From contig NZ_JAIXSL010000016.1 in the NCBI RefSeq assembly GCF_027484705.1, positions 124,001 to 188,000 of the forward strand: 64,000 bases of DNA. The letters are read 5' to 3'. Both the position numbers and the translations under genes were made by a program. How positions within the stretch are numbered: position 1 is the first letter of the stretch; each line of letters opens with the position of its first letter. This document shows, in pieces, positions 37,561 through 45,108 of this stretch. The DNA is from Flavobacterium sp. GTDB lineage: Bacteria > Bacteroidota > Bacteroidia > Flavobacteriales > Flavobacteriaceae. A model generated the notes under the pieces. It ran no database searches and was not told the origin of the DNA. It saw nothing but the letters and a program-made list of their open reading frames with translations.

Positions 37561-38493
37561 TTAATAAAGTGTCAGCGCTCCTAATATTTCCTCTGACATG
37601 AACGGCCCGCCCGGATAAGTCGCCGTATAATCGAGGTTGAGCCAAATCTGACCGCGCTCGTCAATATGATAATGGATTTTATTGCCTTTGCTTTCCTTTA
37701 CAAAAAGGACTTTTTTAATCAGATAATTGACCGTTTCCAAATCGGTTTTGTTACCGATCAGGATTTCAGGATAGATATGACCGCCGGTGTGAATAAGCCT
37801 TGGTGTTCCGCCGATGGATTTGATGCAGGCCGCCATGAGCACGGAATGATCGTCGCAATCGCCAGAAAAATAGCGCAAGGATTCTGTGGCTTTGGCGATG
37901 TAATCTTTCCCTTTGGGATCGCTGACATAATTCCAGCGCGAGTTAATTTCCTTGAATACGGCAAAACATTGAATAATCGTTCTGTAATTTGAATAACCTC
38001 GAATATCCTTAAAATCTTTGGTGGTCGCCATGAGGGCAAAATCACGCACTCTCGGATTTTCAAATTCAATCGCATTGAGGATTTTGGTCTTATTCGGAAA
38101 AGGCAGCAATTTGGAAATAATAATATCCTGCGGATTCGGGCTGTCGCTCATCGAATAAACCATATACTGATAATCATCGGCAACGCTGCTGAATCCGTAT
38201 CTTCCGGAAATACTACCCACTAACAGGGCGACCAAATACAACGCAATACAGACAATAATAATGGTGCGCATCAACCGCAAAACGAGTTGAATGACCGCTA
38301 AAATAAGTAGGAATAAAAGAATCCTGTCGAGTTGAAAATACCAATTAGGATCGATTAGATTTTGGTGAATGATGATGAAAACAGGAATCGCAACCAGCAC
38401 GTTCAACGCAAAAATAATGACATTGTCCCAAGGTTTTTTGACCTGAAGTTTCTGTTTTATTTTCTGAATAGCATAAATCGATTTTCTTATCAT
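37561..38493 (-). CDS. Transglutaminase-like domain membrane protein
   Basis: The 310-residue protein has three N-terminal hydrophobic segments (about 25-46, 55-75 and 79-96). A transglutaminase-like cysteine-protease-fold domain (about 150-310) follows. The triad is visible as Cys in SGDCDDHSVL, His in TGGHIYPEI and Asp in WLNLDYTA. The domain would face the periplasm or cytoplasm; substrates are unknown. It is 13 bp from the substrate-binding gene, in the same direction. Confidence 0.85.
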   Translation of the reverse strand: MIRKSIYAIQKIKQKLQVKKPWDNVIIFALNVLVAIPVFIIIHQNLIDPNWYFQLDRILLFLLILAVIQLVLRLMRTIIIVCIALYLVALLVGSISGRYGFSSVADDYQYMVYSMSDSPNPQDIIISKLLPFPNKTKILNAIEFENPRVRDFALMATTKDFKDIRGYSNYRTIIQCFAVFKEINSRWNYVSDPKGKDYIAKATESLRYFSGDCDDHSVLMAACIKSIGGTPRLIHTGGHIYPEILIGNKTDLETVNYLIKKVLFVKESKGNKIHYHIDERGQIWLNLDYTATYPGGPFMSEEILGALTLY

Positions 38494-38512
38494 GACCACC
38501 TAAAACGTAAAA

Positions 38513-39364
38513 CTAGAAGGTTTTAACAATTTCAGCAAAAGTACCTTTTTTATCGATAAGAGCGAGCTGCGAAAGTTGATTTTGTACGTTGTTTAACACA
38601 TCGGCTTGCAACGTTTTTTGCGACCATTCCGTAAGCGATAACCATTCACGAATGTCTTCTTTTTTTTGATGGTAACGCGAAGCTAAAGTATTGTCGATGC
38701 TCGGAATGTCTTTAAATTCGGAGGTGGTTTGGTTGATGATTTCGAGGATTTTCTGAATCGCTTGGGGATGCTTTTCGAGAATCACATCACGTACTGCAAT
38801 CACGAAACAGGGCCAAGGCGTCGGGCAATCTCCGAGGTTTCTGAAGATTCCTTTGTCGACGAGCGGTTTGGTCATGAAATGTTCCCACATGAAATAATCG
38901 GCAGTTCCGTTGGTCAAAGCTTCGACGGCGCCATCGATGGTATTGACGATTTCAAACTGGAGGTTTTCGGTGTTCCAGCCTTGTTGGTGCGCGTTGACAT
39001 AAGCCATGAGTTGCGAACCCGAACCCAATCTGGAAATAGCAACTTTGGTATTTTCTAAATCAGCAATGGTTTGGAATTTTGATTTTGCCGCAACGTGAAT
39101 GCCCCACAATAAAGGCGATTCGACATAAACCTGAACGATCTTAGATGGATTTCCCGCGACGATATCCTTAACGATGCCTTCGGTTAAGATCACGGCGATA
39201 TCCGTTTCCCCGGAGCGCAGCATTTGGCAGAGCTTTCCGGTTCCTTCAGGAACGTCGGTCCATTCGAGGTTGATGTTTTCGTTTTCGAATTCGTTATTCT
39301 CGATACACAAGTGCCAAGGCAAATTGAAATGTTCGGGAACGCCGGCTATCTTTAGTGTTGTCAT
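38513..39364 (-). CDS. Substrate-binding-like (NMT1/THI5 fold) protein without signal peptide
   Basis: The 283-residue type II periplasmic-binding fold has TTLKIAGVPEHFNLPW at the N-terminus, DIAVILTEGIVKDIVAG, ISRLGSGSQLMAY and NGTADYFMWEHFM. These resemble NMT1/SsuA-type binding proteins. No signal peptide or lipobox precedes the domain, and no ABC permease or ATPase is nearby, so it may act in the cytoplasm, for example as an enzyme or sensor. It lies three bases after the GNAT gene. Confidence 0.8.
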   Translation of the reverse strand: MTTLKIAGVPEHFNLPWHLCIENNEFENENINLEWTDVPEGTGKLCQMLRSGETDIAVILTEGIVKDIVAGNPSKIVQVYVESPLLWGIHVAAKSKFQTIADLENTKVAISRLGSGSQLMAYVNAHQQGWNTENLQFEIVNTIDGAVEALTNGTADYFMWEHFMTKPLVDKGIFRNLGDCPTPWPCFVIAVRDVILEKHPQAIQKILEIINQTTSEFKDIPSIDNTLASRYHQKKEDIREWLSLTEWSQKTLQADVLNNVQNQLSQLALIDKKGTFAEIVKTF

Positions 39365-39367
39365 TTC

Positions 39368-39886
39368 TTAAGGTTTGAGTTCGTACCAGTTGCACAACAT
39401 ATTGTAATGCAGGTATTGGCCGTTTTGTTTTAAGCCGATTTTCTGGAGGATTTTGTTGGAACCGACATTATCAATATGAGCGGACGCATACACGGCTGGA
39501 ATTTTCATTTCGTTGAAACCGTAGTCCAGCCAAGCTTTAGCGGCTTCATAACCGTAACCTTTTCCCCAATACGCTTCAGCGAAACGGTAACCGATGTCAT
39601 AGAAATTGACGTGGTTGTTTTCGGGTTCGGTGATCAGTTTCAGTCCGGCCCAACCGATGATTTCCTGGGTTTCTTTTAAGATCACTACATAACGTCCGAT
39701 GCCGTTTTCGAGATATTGCTTTTGGATGCTTTTGATATAGGCATCGCATTCTTCGATTTTGATGAGCGGTTGGTTTCCTAAGTAACGGTGCACGTTCGGA
39801 TTAGTATCCATGGCGAACAACGCTTCGTTGTCTGAAGCGCGGAATTCCCGCATGAGAAGTCGTTCGGTTTCGAGTACAAAAGACAT
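39368..39886 (-). CDS. GNAT family N-acetyltransferase (RimJ/RimL-like)
   Basis: The 172-residue protein starts MSFVLETERLLMREF, the usual opening of RimJ/RimL-like enzymes. It has the acetyl-CoA-binding region YRFAEAYWGKGYGYEA and the C-terminal YASAHIDNVGSNKILQKIGL. The acceptor (protein N-terminus or small amine) is unknown. It is the first gene of the minus-strand run down to 36321. Confidence 0.92.
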   Translation of the reverse strand: MSFVLETERLLMREFRASDNEALFAMDTNPNVHRYLGNQPLIKIEECDAYIKSIQKQYLENGIGRYVVILKETQEIIGWAGLKLITEPENNHVNFYDIGYRFAEAYWGKGYGYEAAKAWLDYGFNEMKIPAVYASAHIDNVGSNKILQKIGLKQNGQYLHYNMLCNWYELKP

Positions 39887-39919
39887 GATGCTGAAATTAA
39901 GGTTTGTGATTTACGAATT

Positions 39920-40001
39920 GCCCTAGCCCCGATAGTAACGATATCCTTTTGTGCCGGCGTTCGGCATAAAAGATTTAGTGAATAGCGGGAATTAGCTACT
40001 A
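39920..40001 (-). repeat. Dispersed 3'-end structured repeat, copy 3
   Basis: Read on the minus strand it starts at the TAG stop codon of the nucleoside phosphorylase gene (40001-39999) and ends CTATCGGGGCTAGGGC. The core stem on the plus strand is TTTTGTGCCG / CGGCATAAAA, 10 bp with one G-T pair. The orientation matches the upstream gene. Confidence 0.8.
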
Positions 40002-40868
40002 ATTACTCGCTAACTTATCTAAAGTGTAAGCAATCAACGCATCGACAGCCTTGTATGGATCTTCGCTGAACGTTCCGGTAGCGCGGTTCGCAATGATGGC
40101 ATTGAGCGACAGACACTGGTGCCCGAGCAGTTTTCCTAAGCCGTAGATGGCGCCGGTTTCCATTTCGAGGTTCGTGATTCTGGTGCCATTGGTTTTGAAA
40201 TTGTCCATCTTTCCATTAAGGTTTTCGTCCTGGATGTTGAGGCGCAACACGCGGCCTTGTGGTCCGTAAAATCCTCCGGCGGTGGCGGTGATTCCTTTGT
40301 GCATTTGCGGACTTTCGATGATTTTTTCGAGTTTCTCACTGCACGCGATTACGTAAGGTCTTCCTTTTTTGGCATCCCAATTCGTGTGTGCGATGAAAGC
40401 GTCTTCTATATTTTTATCGGAGATTTCGTCAATCAGGTAGGAGCGGAGCATATTGTCTAAGCCGAGCCCGAACGTGGACATCACGAAACTATCGACGGGA
40501 ATGTCGGCTTGCAAAGAACCTGAAGTTCCGATGCGGATGATGTTTAACGAAGTCAAGTTTTCTTTTGGTTTTCTGGTGTTTATATCTATATTGACTAAAG
40601 CGTCGAGTTCGTTCATCACGATGTCAATGTTGTCCGGTCCGATTCCGGTGGACATGACGGTCAAACGTTTGCCTTTGTAGGTTCCGGTTTGCGTTTTGAA
40701 TTCTCTTTTTTGGGTCGAGAATTCTACGTTGTCAAAGAATTGTGTGATTTTCTCCACGCGGTTTTGGTCGCCTACGAAAATAATGTCGTGTGCGATGTGT
40801 TCCGGTTTAAGGTTTAAATGGTAGACGCTGCCGTCGGGGTTGAGTATTAATTCTGAGGATTGTATCAT
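39999..40868 (-). CDS. Nucleoside phosphorylase (uridine phosphorylase-like)
   Basis: It splits nucleosides with phosphate in salvage. The 289-residue protein has the phosphorylase features GDQNRVEKIT, STGIGPDNIDIVMNELDAL, RIGTSGSLQADIPV and the active-site METGAIYGLG region near 236-245. The protein resembles Bacteroidota uridine phosphorylase-like enzymes more than PNP, but substrate choice is not certain. Its TAG stop is part of a dispersed repeat. The leader contains a TTTGCG-type repeat. Confidence 0.9.
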   Translation of the reverse strand: MIQSSELILNPDGSVYHLNLKPEHIAHDIIFVGDQNRVEKITQFFDNVEFSTQKREFKTQTGTYKGKRLTVMSTGIGPDNIDIVMNELDALVNIDINTRKPKENLTSLNIIRIGTSGSLQADIPVDSFVMSTFGLGLDNMLRSYLIDEISDKNIEDAFIAHTNWDAKKGRPYVIACSEKLEKIIESPQMHKGITATAGGFYGPQGRVLRLNIQDENLNGKMDNFKTNGTRITNLEMETGAIYGLGKLLGHQCLSLNAIIANRATGTFSEDPYKAVDALIAYTLDKLASN

Positions 40869-40936
40869 TTTTATTTTTTTTACAGCAAAGAGCGCAATGT
40901 TATTTTAATTTAAGGCGATAAAAGTACGACGAATTT

Positions 40937-40962
40937 AATTATCAATTATCAATTGTTAATTA
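40937..40962 (-). repeat. Heptamer array TTGATAA at SUI1 gene 3' end
   Basis: On the plus strand the units are TTATCAA, TTATCAA, TTGTTAA and TTATCC. In minus-strand reading it starts at the SUI1 stop codon, like the array at 18104-18141 after the CCG-domain gene. Confidence 0.6.
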
Positions 40963-41289
40963 TCCACCGACACGTTTGACTTTGAAGCCTTTGTTCTTAA
41001 GCATTTCCATAATCTTATCACGGTAATCACCTTGAATAATGATGGAATCGTCTTTGAAGGTGCCGCCCACGCTGAGTTTGGTTTTGAGTTCTTTGGCTAA
41101 TAGTTTAAAATCTTCGTCAGTTCCAGTGTAGCCTTCGATGATGGTAGTGGGTTTTCCTTTTCGTTTCTCGAATTTGCAGATCATGGGTTCGGCTTGAATC
41201 CAGAGTGTTTTGTCTTCGGTTGGAAGTTCGGGTTCGTTGGCGGGAACGTGATCGGGGAAAAGGTTTTTGAGTTGGTCTTGTAAATCCAT
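40960..41289 (-). CDS. SUI1/YciH-like translation initiation factor
   Basis: The 109-residue protein is related to eukaryotic eIF1. The SUI1 domain covers about residues 35-109: KFEKRKGKPTTIIEGYTG, LAKELKTKLSVGGTFKDDS and the final NKGFKVKRVGG. It probably binds the small ribosomal subunit and influences start-site choice; the bacterial role is not settled. It lies before the nucleoside phosphorylase gene in the same direction. Confidence 0.92.
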   Translation of the reverse strand: MDLQDQLKNLFPDHVPANEPELPTEDKTLWIQAEPMICKFEKRKGKPTTIIEGYTGTDEDFKLLAKELKTKLSVGGTFKDDSIIIQGDYRDKIMEMLKNKGFKVKRVGG

Positions 41290-41298
41290 GGTTTTATG

Positions 41299-41339
41299 GG
41301 ACGCGGAATACGCTGATCGCGCTGATTTTCGCTGATTTA
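41299..41339 (+). repeat. 42-bp family repeat, copy A (left flank of GxxExxY gene)
   Basis: This 41-bp sequence begins GGACGCGGAATACGCTGATC and ends TTTTCGCTGATTTA. It is homologous to the inverted copy B at 41751-41792 and ends exactly at the stop codon (41339-41337) of the gene between them. Confidence 0.65.
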
Positions 41340-41726
41340 TTTTTTATGGTTTTCGAATACTTTTCTAATGAATTCGGGCTTCTTTCCAAAATTTAGAAGT
41401 AGTCCGACTTCATAATCTGTTGCTTTTAGATAGTTAATGAGTTGGGCATGATGTTCTTTTGAGATGGATTCTATTGATTTTAGTTCTAAAATTAAAGTGT
41501 CATTGACAACGATATCGGCAAAGTATTCCCCAACTTCAATTCCTTTGTAACCGACTTTAATTCTTTTTTGAACTTCAACTTCAAAATGATTGGATTTAAG
41601 TTCATGGCATAAAGCATTCTGATAAACCCTTTCAAGAAAACCATAACCTAATTCATTATAAACTTCATAAAACAATTTCAAAACATCGCTTGTCAAATCC
41701 TTATGAAGCAATTCAAAAGTTTCCAT
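41337..41726 (-). CDS. GxxExxY protein
   Basis: The 129-residue cytoplasmic protein has the family signature GYGFLERVY near residue 28-36. YFADIVVNDTLILELKS is a PD-(D/E)xK-nuclease-like core with Asp and Glu-x-Lys, and LINYLKATDYEVGLLLNFG follows. The role of the family is unknown. The start at ATG 41726 avoids translating the flanking repeat. It lies between inverted copies of a 42-bp repeat, one touching its stop codon and the other 24 bp before its start, which gives it the look of an inserted cassette. Confidence 0.9.
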   Translation of the reverse strand: METFELLHKDLTSDVLKLFYEVYNELGYGFLERVYQNALCHELKSNHFEVEVQKRIKVGYKGIEVGEYFADIVVNDTLILELKSIESISKEHHAQLINYLKATDYEVGLLLNFGKKPEFIRKVFENHKK

Positions 41727-41750
41727 TGTATAAAATTTAATTGGCGTGTA

Positions 41751-41792
41751 TAAATTCGCGAAAATCCGTTTGATCGGAGTCATCCGCGTTCC
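41751..41792 (-). repeat. 42-bp family repeat, copy B (right flank of GxxExxY gene)
   Basis: Its reverse complement begins GGAACGCGGATGACTCCGAT and ends TTTTCGCGAATTTA. It aligns end to end with copy A (inverted relative to it) and with copy C at 55705-55746. Confidence 0.65.
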
Positions 41793-41794
41793 AT

Positions 41795-41834
41795 TAAAAA
41801 AACAAAGACATCAAGCGAACTCAATGTCTTTGTT
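41795..41834 (-). terminator. Terminator of the 2OG-Fe(II) oxygenase gene
   Basis: AACAAAGACAT (41801-41811) pairs perfectly with ATGTCTTTGTT (41824-41834). In minus-strand reading it is followed by a T7 run and lies 19 bp after the oxygenase stop codon. Confidence 0.85.
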
Positions 41835-41852
41835 GCATATAAAAATTGGGTT

Positions 41853-42803
41853 TTATTTCTTAATTAGTCCTAAATCTACGAGGCGTTCGTTGAGGAATTC
41901 CCCTGCGGAAATATCATCGTATAATTTTGGATTCTCGGCATCGATACAGCTTTCAAGGCAATCCAGACGCATGTCGCTGACCGGGTGCATGAAAAACGGA
42001 ATCGAATATCTTGAAGTGCCCCACAATTCCCTCGGCGGATTGACTACCTGGTGAATCGTTGACTTGAGTTTGTTGTTCGTGTGACGCGATAACATATCGC
42101 CTACATTGATCACCAATTGATCGGGTTCTGCAACAGCATCAATCCAGTCGCCATTGTGGTTTTGAACCTGCAATCCTTTTCCTTGAGCACCCATTAGTAA
42201 GGTAATCAAATTGATGTCTCCGTGAGCTGCGGCGCGAATCGCGTTTTCGGGCTCGGAAGTAATCGGAGGATAATGGATTGGTCTCAGGATTGAATTTCCT
42301 TCATAACCGTATTGGTCGAAATAAAATTCATCAAGACCCAAATGCAAAGCCAAAGCGCGTAATACATAAATACCGGTTTTCTCAAGCATTTTATAGGCTT
42401 CTTTTCCGGCGGCATTGAAACGTGGCAATTCTTTCACTTCCACATTATCGGGGTATTCGGAAGCGTATTTGGAATTTTTGTCAACGTATTGACCGAAATG
42501 CCAAAATTCTTTCAAATCGCCTTCTTTTCTGCCTTTGGCGTGTTCTTTACCAAAAGAGACATAACCTCTTTGTCCGCCGATGCCGGGGATTTCATAACTA
42601 TATTTGGTTTCTAAAGGCAAAGCGAAGAAATTTCTGATTTCGCCGTACAATTCCTCTACCAACTGGTCATCTAAAAAATGACCTTTGAGTGCCACAAAGC
42701 CAATATCTTCAAAAGCACTACCGATTTCATTTACAAATTTTTGTTTACGTTCCGGGTCACCCGAAAGGAAATCACGCAAGTCCACACTTGGAATGTTTTG
42801 CAT
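41853..42803 (-). CDS. Isopenicillin N synthase family 2OG-Fe(II) oxygenase
   Basis: The 316-residue cytoplasmic protein has an N-terminal DIOX_N segment (PSVDLRDFL, then GFVALKGH) and the jelly-roll oxygenase domain. The iron ligands are His194, Asp196 (HGDINLITLL) and His251 (STIHQVV), and the 2-oxoglutarate motif is RYS (265-267). The family oxidises many small molecules, so the substrate is unknown; bacterial homologues are not proof of beta-lactam synthesis. It is divergent from the E1 dehydrogenase gene and ends at a strong terminator. Confidence 0.92.
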   Translation of the reverse strand: MQNIPSVDLRDFLSGDPERKQKFVNEIGSAFEDIGFVALKGHFLDDQLVEELYGEIRNFFALPLETKYSYEIPGIGGQRGYVSFGKEHAKGRKEGDLKEFWHFGQYVDKNSKYASEYPDNVEVKELPRFNAAGKEAYKMLEKTGIYVLRALALHLGLDEFYFDQYGYEGNSILRPIHYPPITSEPENAIRAAAHGDINLITLLMGAQGKGLQVQNHNGDWIDAVAEPDQLVINVGDMLSRHTNNKLKSTIHQVVNPPRELWGTSRYSIPFFMHPVSDMRLDCLESCIDAENPKLYDDISAGEFLNERLVDLGLIKK

Positions 42804-42944
42804 ACTAAAAAGTTTTTGTTAATAACTAAAAGGTTGCGAACCCTTATAACAACAAATGTAAATAATAATTTTAAAAACAAATTTTAAAAGTTATCAACAT
42901 TCCAAAAAAAAAATACATTTCACGGTCATCCTGTTATTTTTTTA

Positions 42945-42952
42945 TACTTTTG
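42945..42952 (+). promoter_or_regulatory. Candidate -7 box TACTTTTG for the E1 dehydrogenase gene
   Basis: It matches TAnnTTTG and lies 29 bp before the ATG at 42982. No TTG -33 element is seen at the usual spacing. Confidence 0.35.
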
Positions 42953-42981
42953 AGCAGTTTTAATACAACCGATACTTGATA

Positions 42982-44958
42982 ATGAATTTTGAAAGAAGAC
43001 ATTTAAGCGACGAAACATTACTCGATTTATATAAAAGATTGCTCAAGCCACGCCTCATCGAGGAAAAAATGCTGATCCTGATCCGTCAGGGAAAAGTATC
43101 CAAATGGTTTTCAGGCATCGGACAGGAGGCGATTTCGGTTGGCGTTACCGCAGTGTTAGACCAAGACGAATACATTTTGCCGATGCACCGCAACTTAGGT
43201 GTTTTTACAGGCAGAGACATTCCGTTATACCGATTATTTTCACAATGGCAAGGCAAGGCGAGTGGCTTTACCAAAGGCCGTGATCGCAGTTTCCATTTCG
43301 GAACGCAGGAATATAAGATTATCGGGATGATCTCGCATTTGGGCCCGCAATTAGGCGTTGCCGATGGGATTGCCTTAGCGAACAAACTCAAAAAAAACGG
43401 TAAAGTCACTGCGGTTTTTACTGGCGAAGGAGCTACCAGTGAAGGTGATTTCCACGAAGCTTTGAATATAGCATCGGTTTGGGATTTACCGGTTTTGTTT
43501 GTAATAGAAAACAATGGCTACGGATTATCCACGCCGACCAATGAACAATATCGTTGTGAAAACCTTGCTGACAAAGGCATTGGTTACGGAATGGAAAGCC
43601 ACATTATTGATGGGAATAATATTCTTGAAGTCTATATTGAACTTTCTGAAATTGTAGATTCGATGAAAGTCAATCCACGTCCGGTTCTATTGGAATTCAA
43701 AACCTTCAGAATGCGTGGACACGAAGAAGCGAGTGGCACCAAATATGTTCCGCAAGAACTCATGGATCTGTGGGCAGAGAAAGATCCTGTTGAAACTTAC
43801 AGAAGATACCTGATCAAACAGAACATCATGACGCCGACTCAAGATGAAGAATGGCGCAACGACATCAAAAAAGAAATCGATGACAATCTGGTCATTGCCA
43901 ACGCGGAAGCAGAGATTGAGGCTGACTACGATGAAGAATTGAACGATGTATACAAACCTTATGATTTTGAAGAAGTTACTCCGTCTCATGAAATAGAGAA
44001 CATTAGATTTGTAGATGCGATTTCGCAAGGATTGAAACAGTCTTTCGAACGTCACGACAATTTAGTAATCATGGGACAAGACATAGCAGAATATGGCGGT
44101 GCTTTTAAAATCACCGATGGTTTTGTAGAACAATTCGGCAAGTCACGTGTGATTAATACGCCAATTTGCGAAAGTGCAGTAGTTTCTGCAGGAATGGGAT
44201 TGTCCATCAACGGCTATAAAGCGATTGTAGAAATGCAATTTGCTGATTTTGTTTCTACAGGATTCAATCCGATTGTGAATTATCTCGCGAAAGTCCATTA
44301 CCGCTGGCAAGAAAATGCCGATGTAGTAGTACGGATGCCTTGTGGTGGTGGCACTCAGGCGGGACCGTTTCATTCGCAGACCAATGAAGCTTGGTTTACC
44401 AAAACTCCAGGATTGAAAGTGGTTTACCCAGCATTTCCGTATGATGCCAAAGGACTTTTGGCTACAGCGATAAATGATCCGAATCCGGTTTTGTTTTTTG
44501 AACACAAGCAATTGTATCGCAGCGTTTATCAAGATGTTCCTAAAGATTATTACACTTTGCCTTTCGGAAAAGCTTCTTTACTAAAAGAAGGTAATGACAT
44601 CACGATCATTGCTTTTGGAGCAGCTGTGCATTGGGCTTTGGAAGTATTGGAGAAAAATCCTGAAATTTCTGCCGATCTGATTGACCTCAGAACTTTACAA
44701 CCTTTAGACAAGGAAACCGTTTATGCTTCGGTCAAAAAGACCAACAAAGCGATTATTTTGCAGGAAGACAGTATGTTTGGCGGAATTGCCAGCGACATTT
44801 CAGCAATGATCATGGAAGATTGTTTTGAATATCTTGATGGCCCGGTCAAAAGAGTCGCGAGTTTAGACAGTCCGATTCCGTTTACCAAAGCACTGGAAGA
44901 TCAATATTTACCGAAAGAGCGCTTTGAAATTGCCTTGTTGAAATTGCTAAAGTATTAA
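42982..44958 (+). CDS. Thiamine-diphosphate dehydrogenase E1, fused alpha and beta subunits
   Basis: This is probably the E1 of a branched-chain 2-oxoacid (or related) dehydrogenase complex. The 658 residues join an alpha part (about 1-330) to a beta part (about 340-658). The alpha part has a GEGATSEGDFHEALN ThDP/Mg site, HRNLGVF and SGTKYVPQE. The beta part has MGQDIAEYGGAFKIT, TPICESAVVSAGMG and MPCGGGTQAGPFHSQ. Other bacteria often encode these as two genes. E2 and E3 are not nearby. A terminator follows. The ATG at 42982 is used rather than the TTG two codons upstream. Confidence 0.93.
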   Translation: MNFERRHLSDETLLDLYKRLLKPRLIEEKMLILIRQGKVSKWFSGIGQEAISVGVTAVLDQDEYILPMHRNLGVFTGRDIPLYRLFSQWQGKASGFTKGRDRSFHFGTQEYKIIGMISHLGPQLGVADGIALANKLKKNGKVTAVFTGEGATSEGDFHEALNIASVWDLPVLFVIENNGYGLSTPTNEQYRCENLADKGIGYGMESHIIDGNNILEVYIELSEIVDSMKVNPRPVLLEFKTFRMRGHEEASGTKYVPQELMDLWAEKDPVETYRRYLIKQNIMTPTQDEEWRNDIKKEIDDNLVIANAEAEIEADYDEELNDVYKPYDFEEVTPSHEIENIRFVDAISQGLKQSFERHDNLVIMGQDIAEYGGAFKITDGFVEQFGKSRVINTPICESAVVSAGMGLSINGYKAIVEMQFADFVSTGFNPIVNYLAKVHYRWQENADVVVRMPCGGGTQAGPFHSQTNEAWFTKTPGLKVVYPAFPYDAKGLLATAINDPNPVLFFEHKQLYRSVYQDVPKDYYTLPFGKASLLKEGNDITIIAFGAAVHWALEVLEKNPEISADLIDLRTLQPLDKETVYASVKKTNKAIILQEDSMFGGIASDISAMIMEDCFEYLDGPVKRVASLDSPIPFTKALEDQYLPKERFEIALLKLLKY

Positions 44959-44980
44959 GTCAAAAAATAAAAAGAATTCA

Positions 44981-45013
44981 AAAGAGTATCTCAACAGGAT
45001 GCTCTTTTTTTTT
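44981..45013 (+). terminator. Terminator after the E1 dehydrogenase gene
   Basis: AAAGAGTATC (44981-44990) pairs with GATGCTCTTT (44998-45007), one G-T pair, followed by a long T run. Confidence 0.8.
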
Positions 45014-45019
45014 ATGCTA

Positions 45020-45027
45020 TATTTTTG
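45020..45027 (+). promoter_or_regulatory. Candidate -7 box TATTTTTG for the large T9SS protein
   Basis: It matches TAnnTTTG about 80 bp before the ATG at 45109, just past the terminator. This would give a leader of about 75 nt. Weak evidence. Confidence 0.25.
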
Positions 45028-45108
45028 TATTTTTAAGCCTTGATATTTTTACCGTTTTCCTGATAATTACTATCTTGTACCACGATTTTTTTATATAAAA
45101 ACCTACCG

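Noticed and set aside
41853-42803. Beta-lactam biosynthesis gene
   Set aside because: The isopenicillin N synthase family is broad, and no other beta-lactam genes are near.
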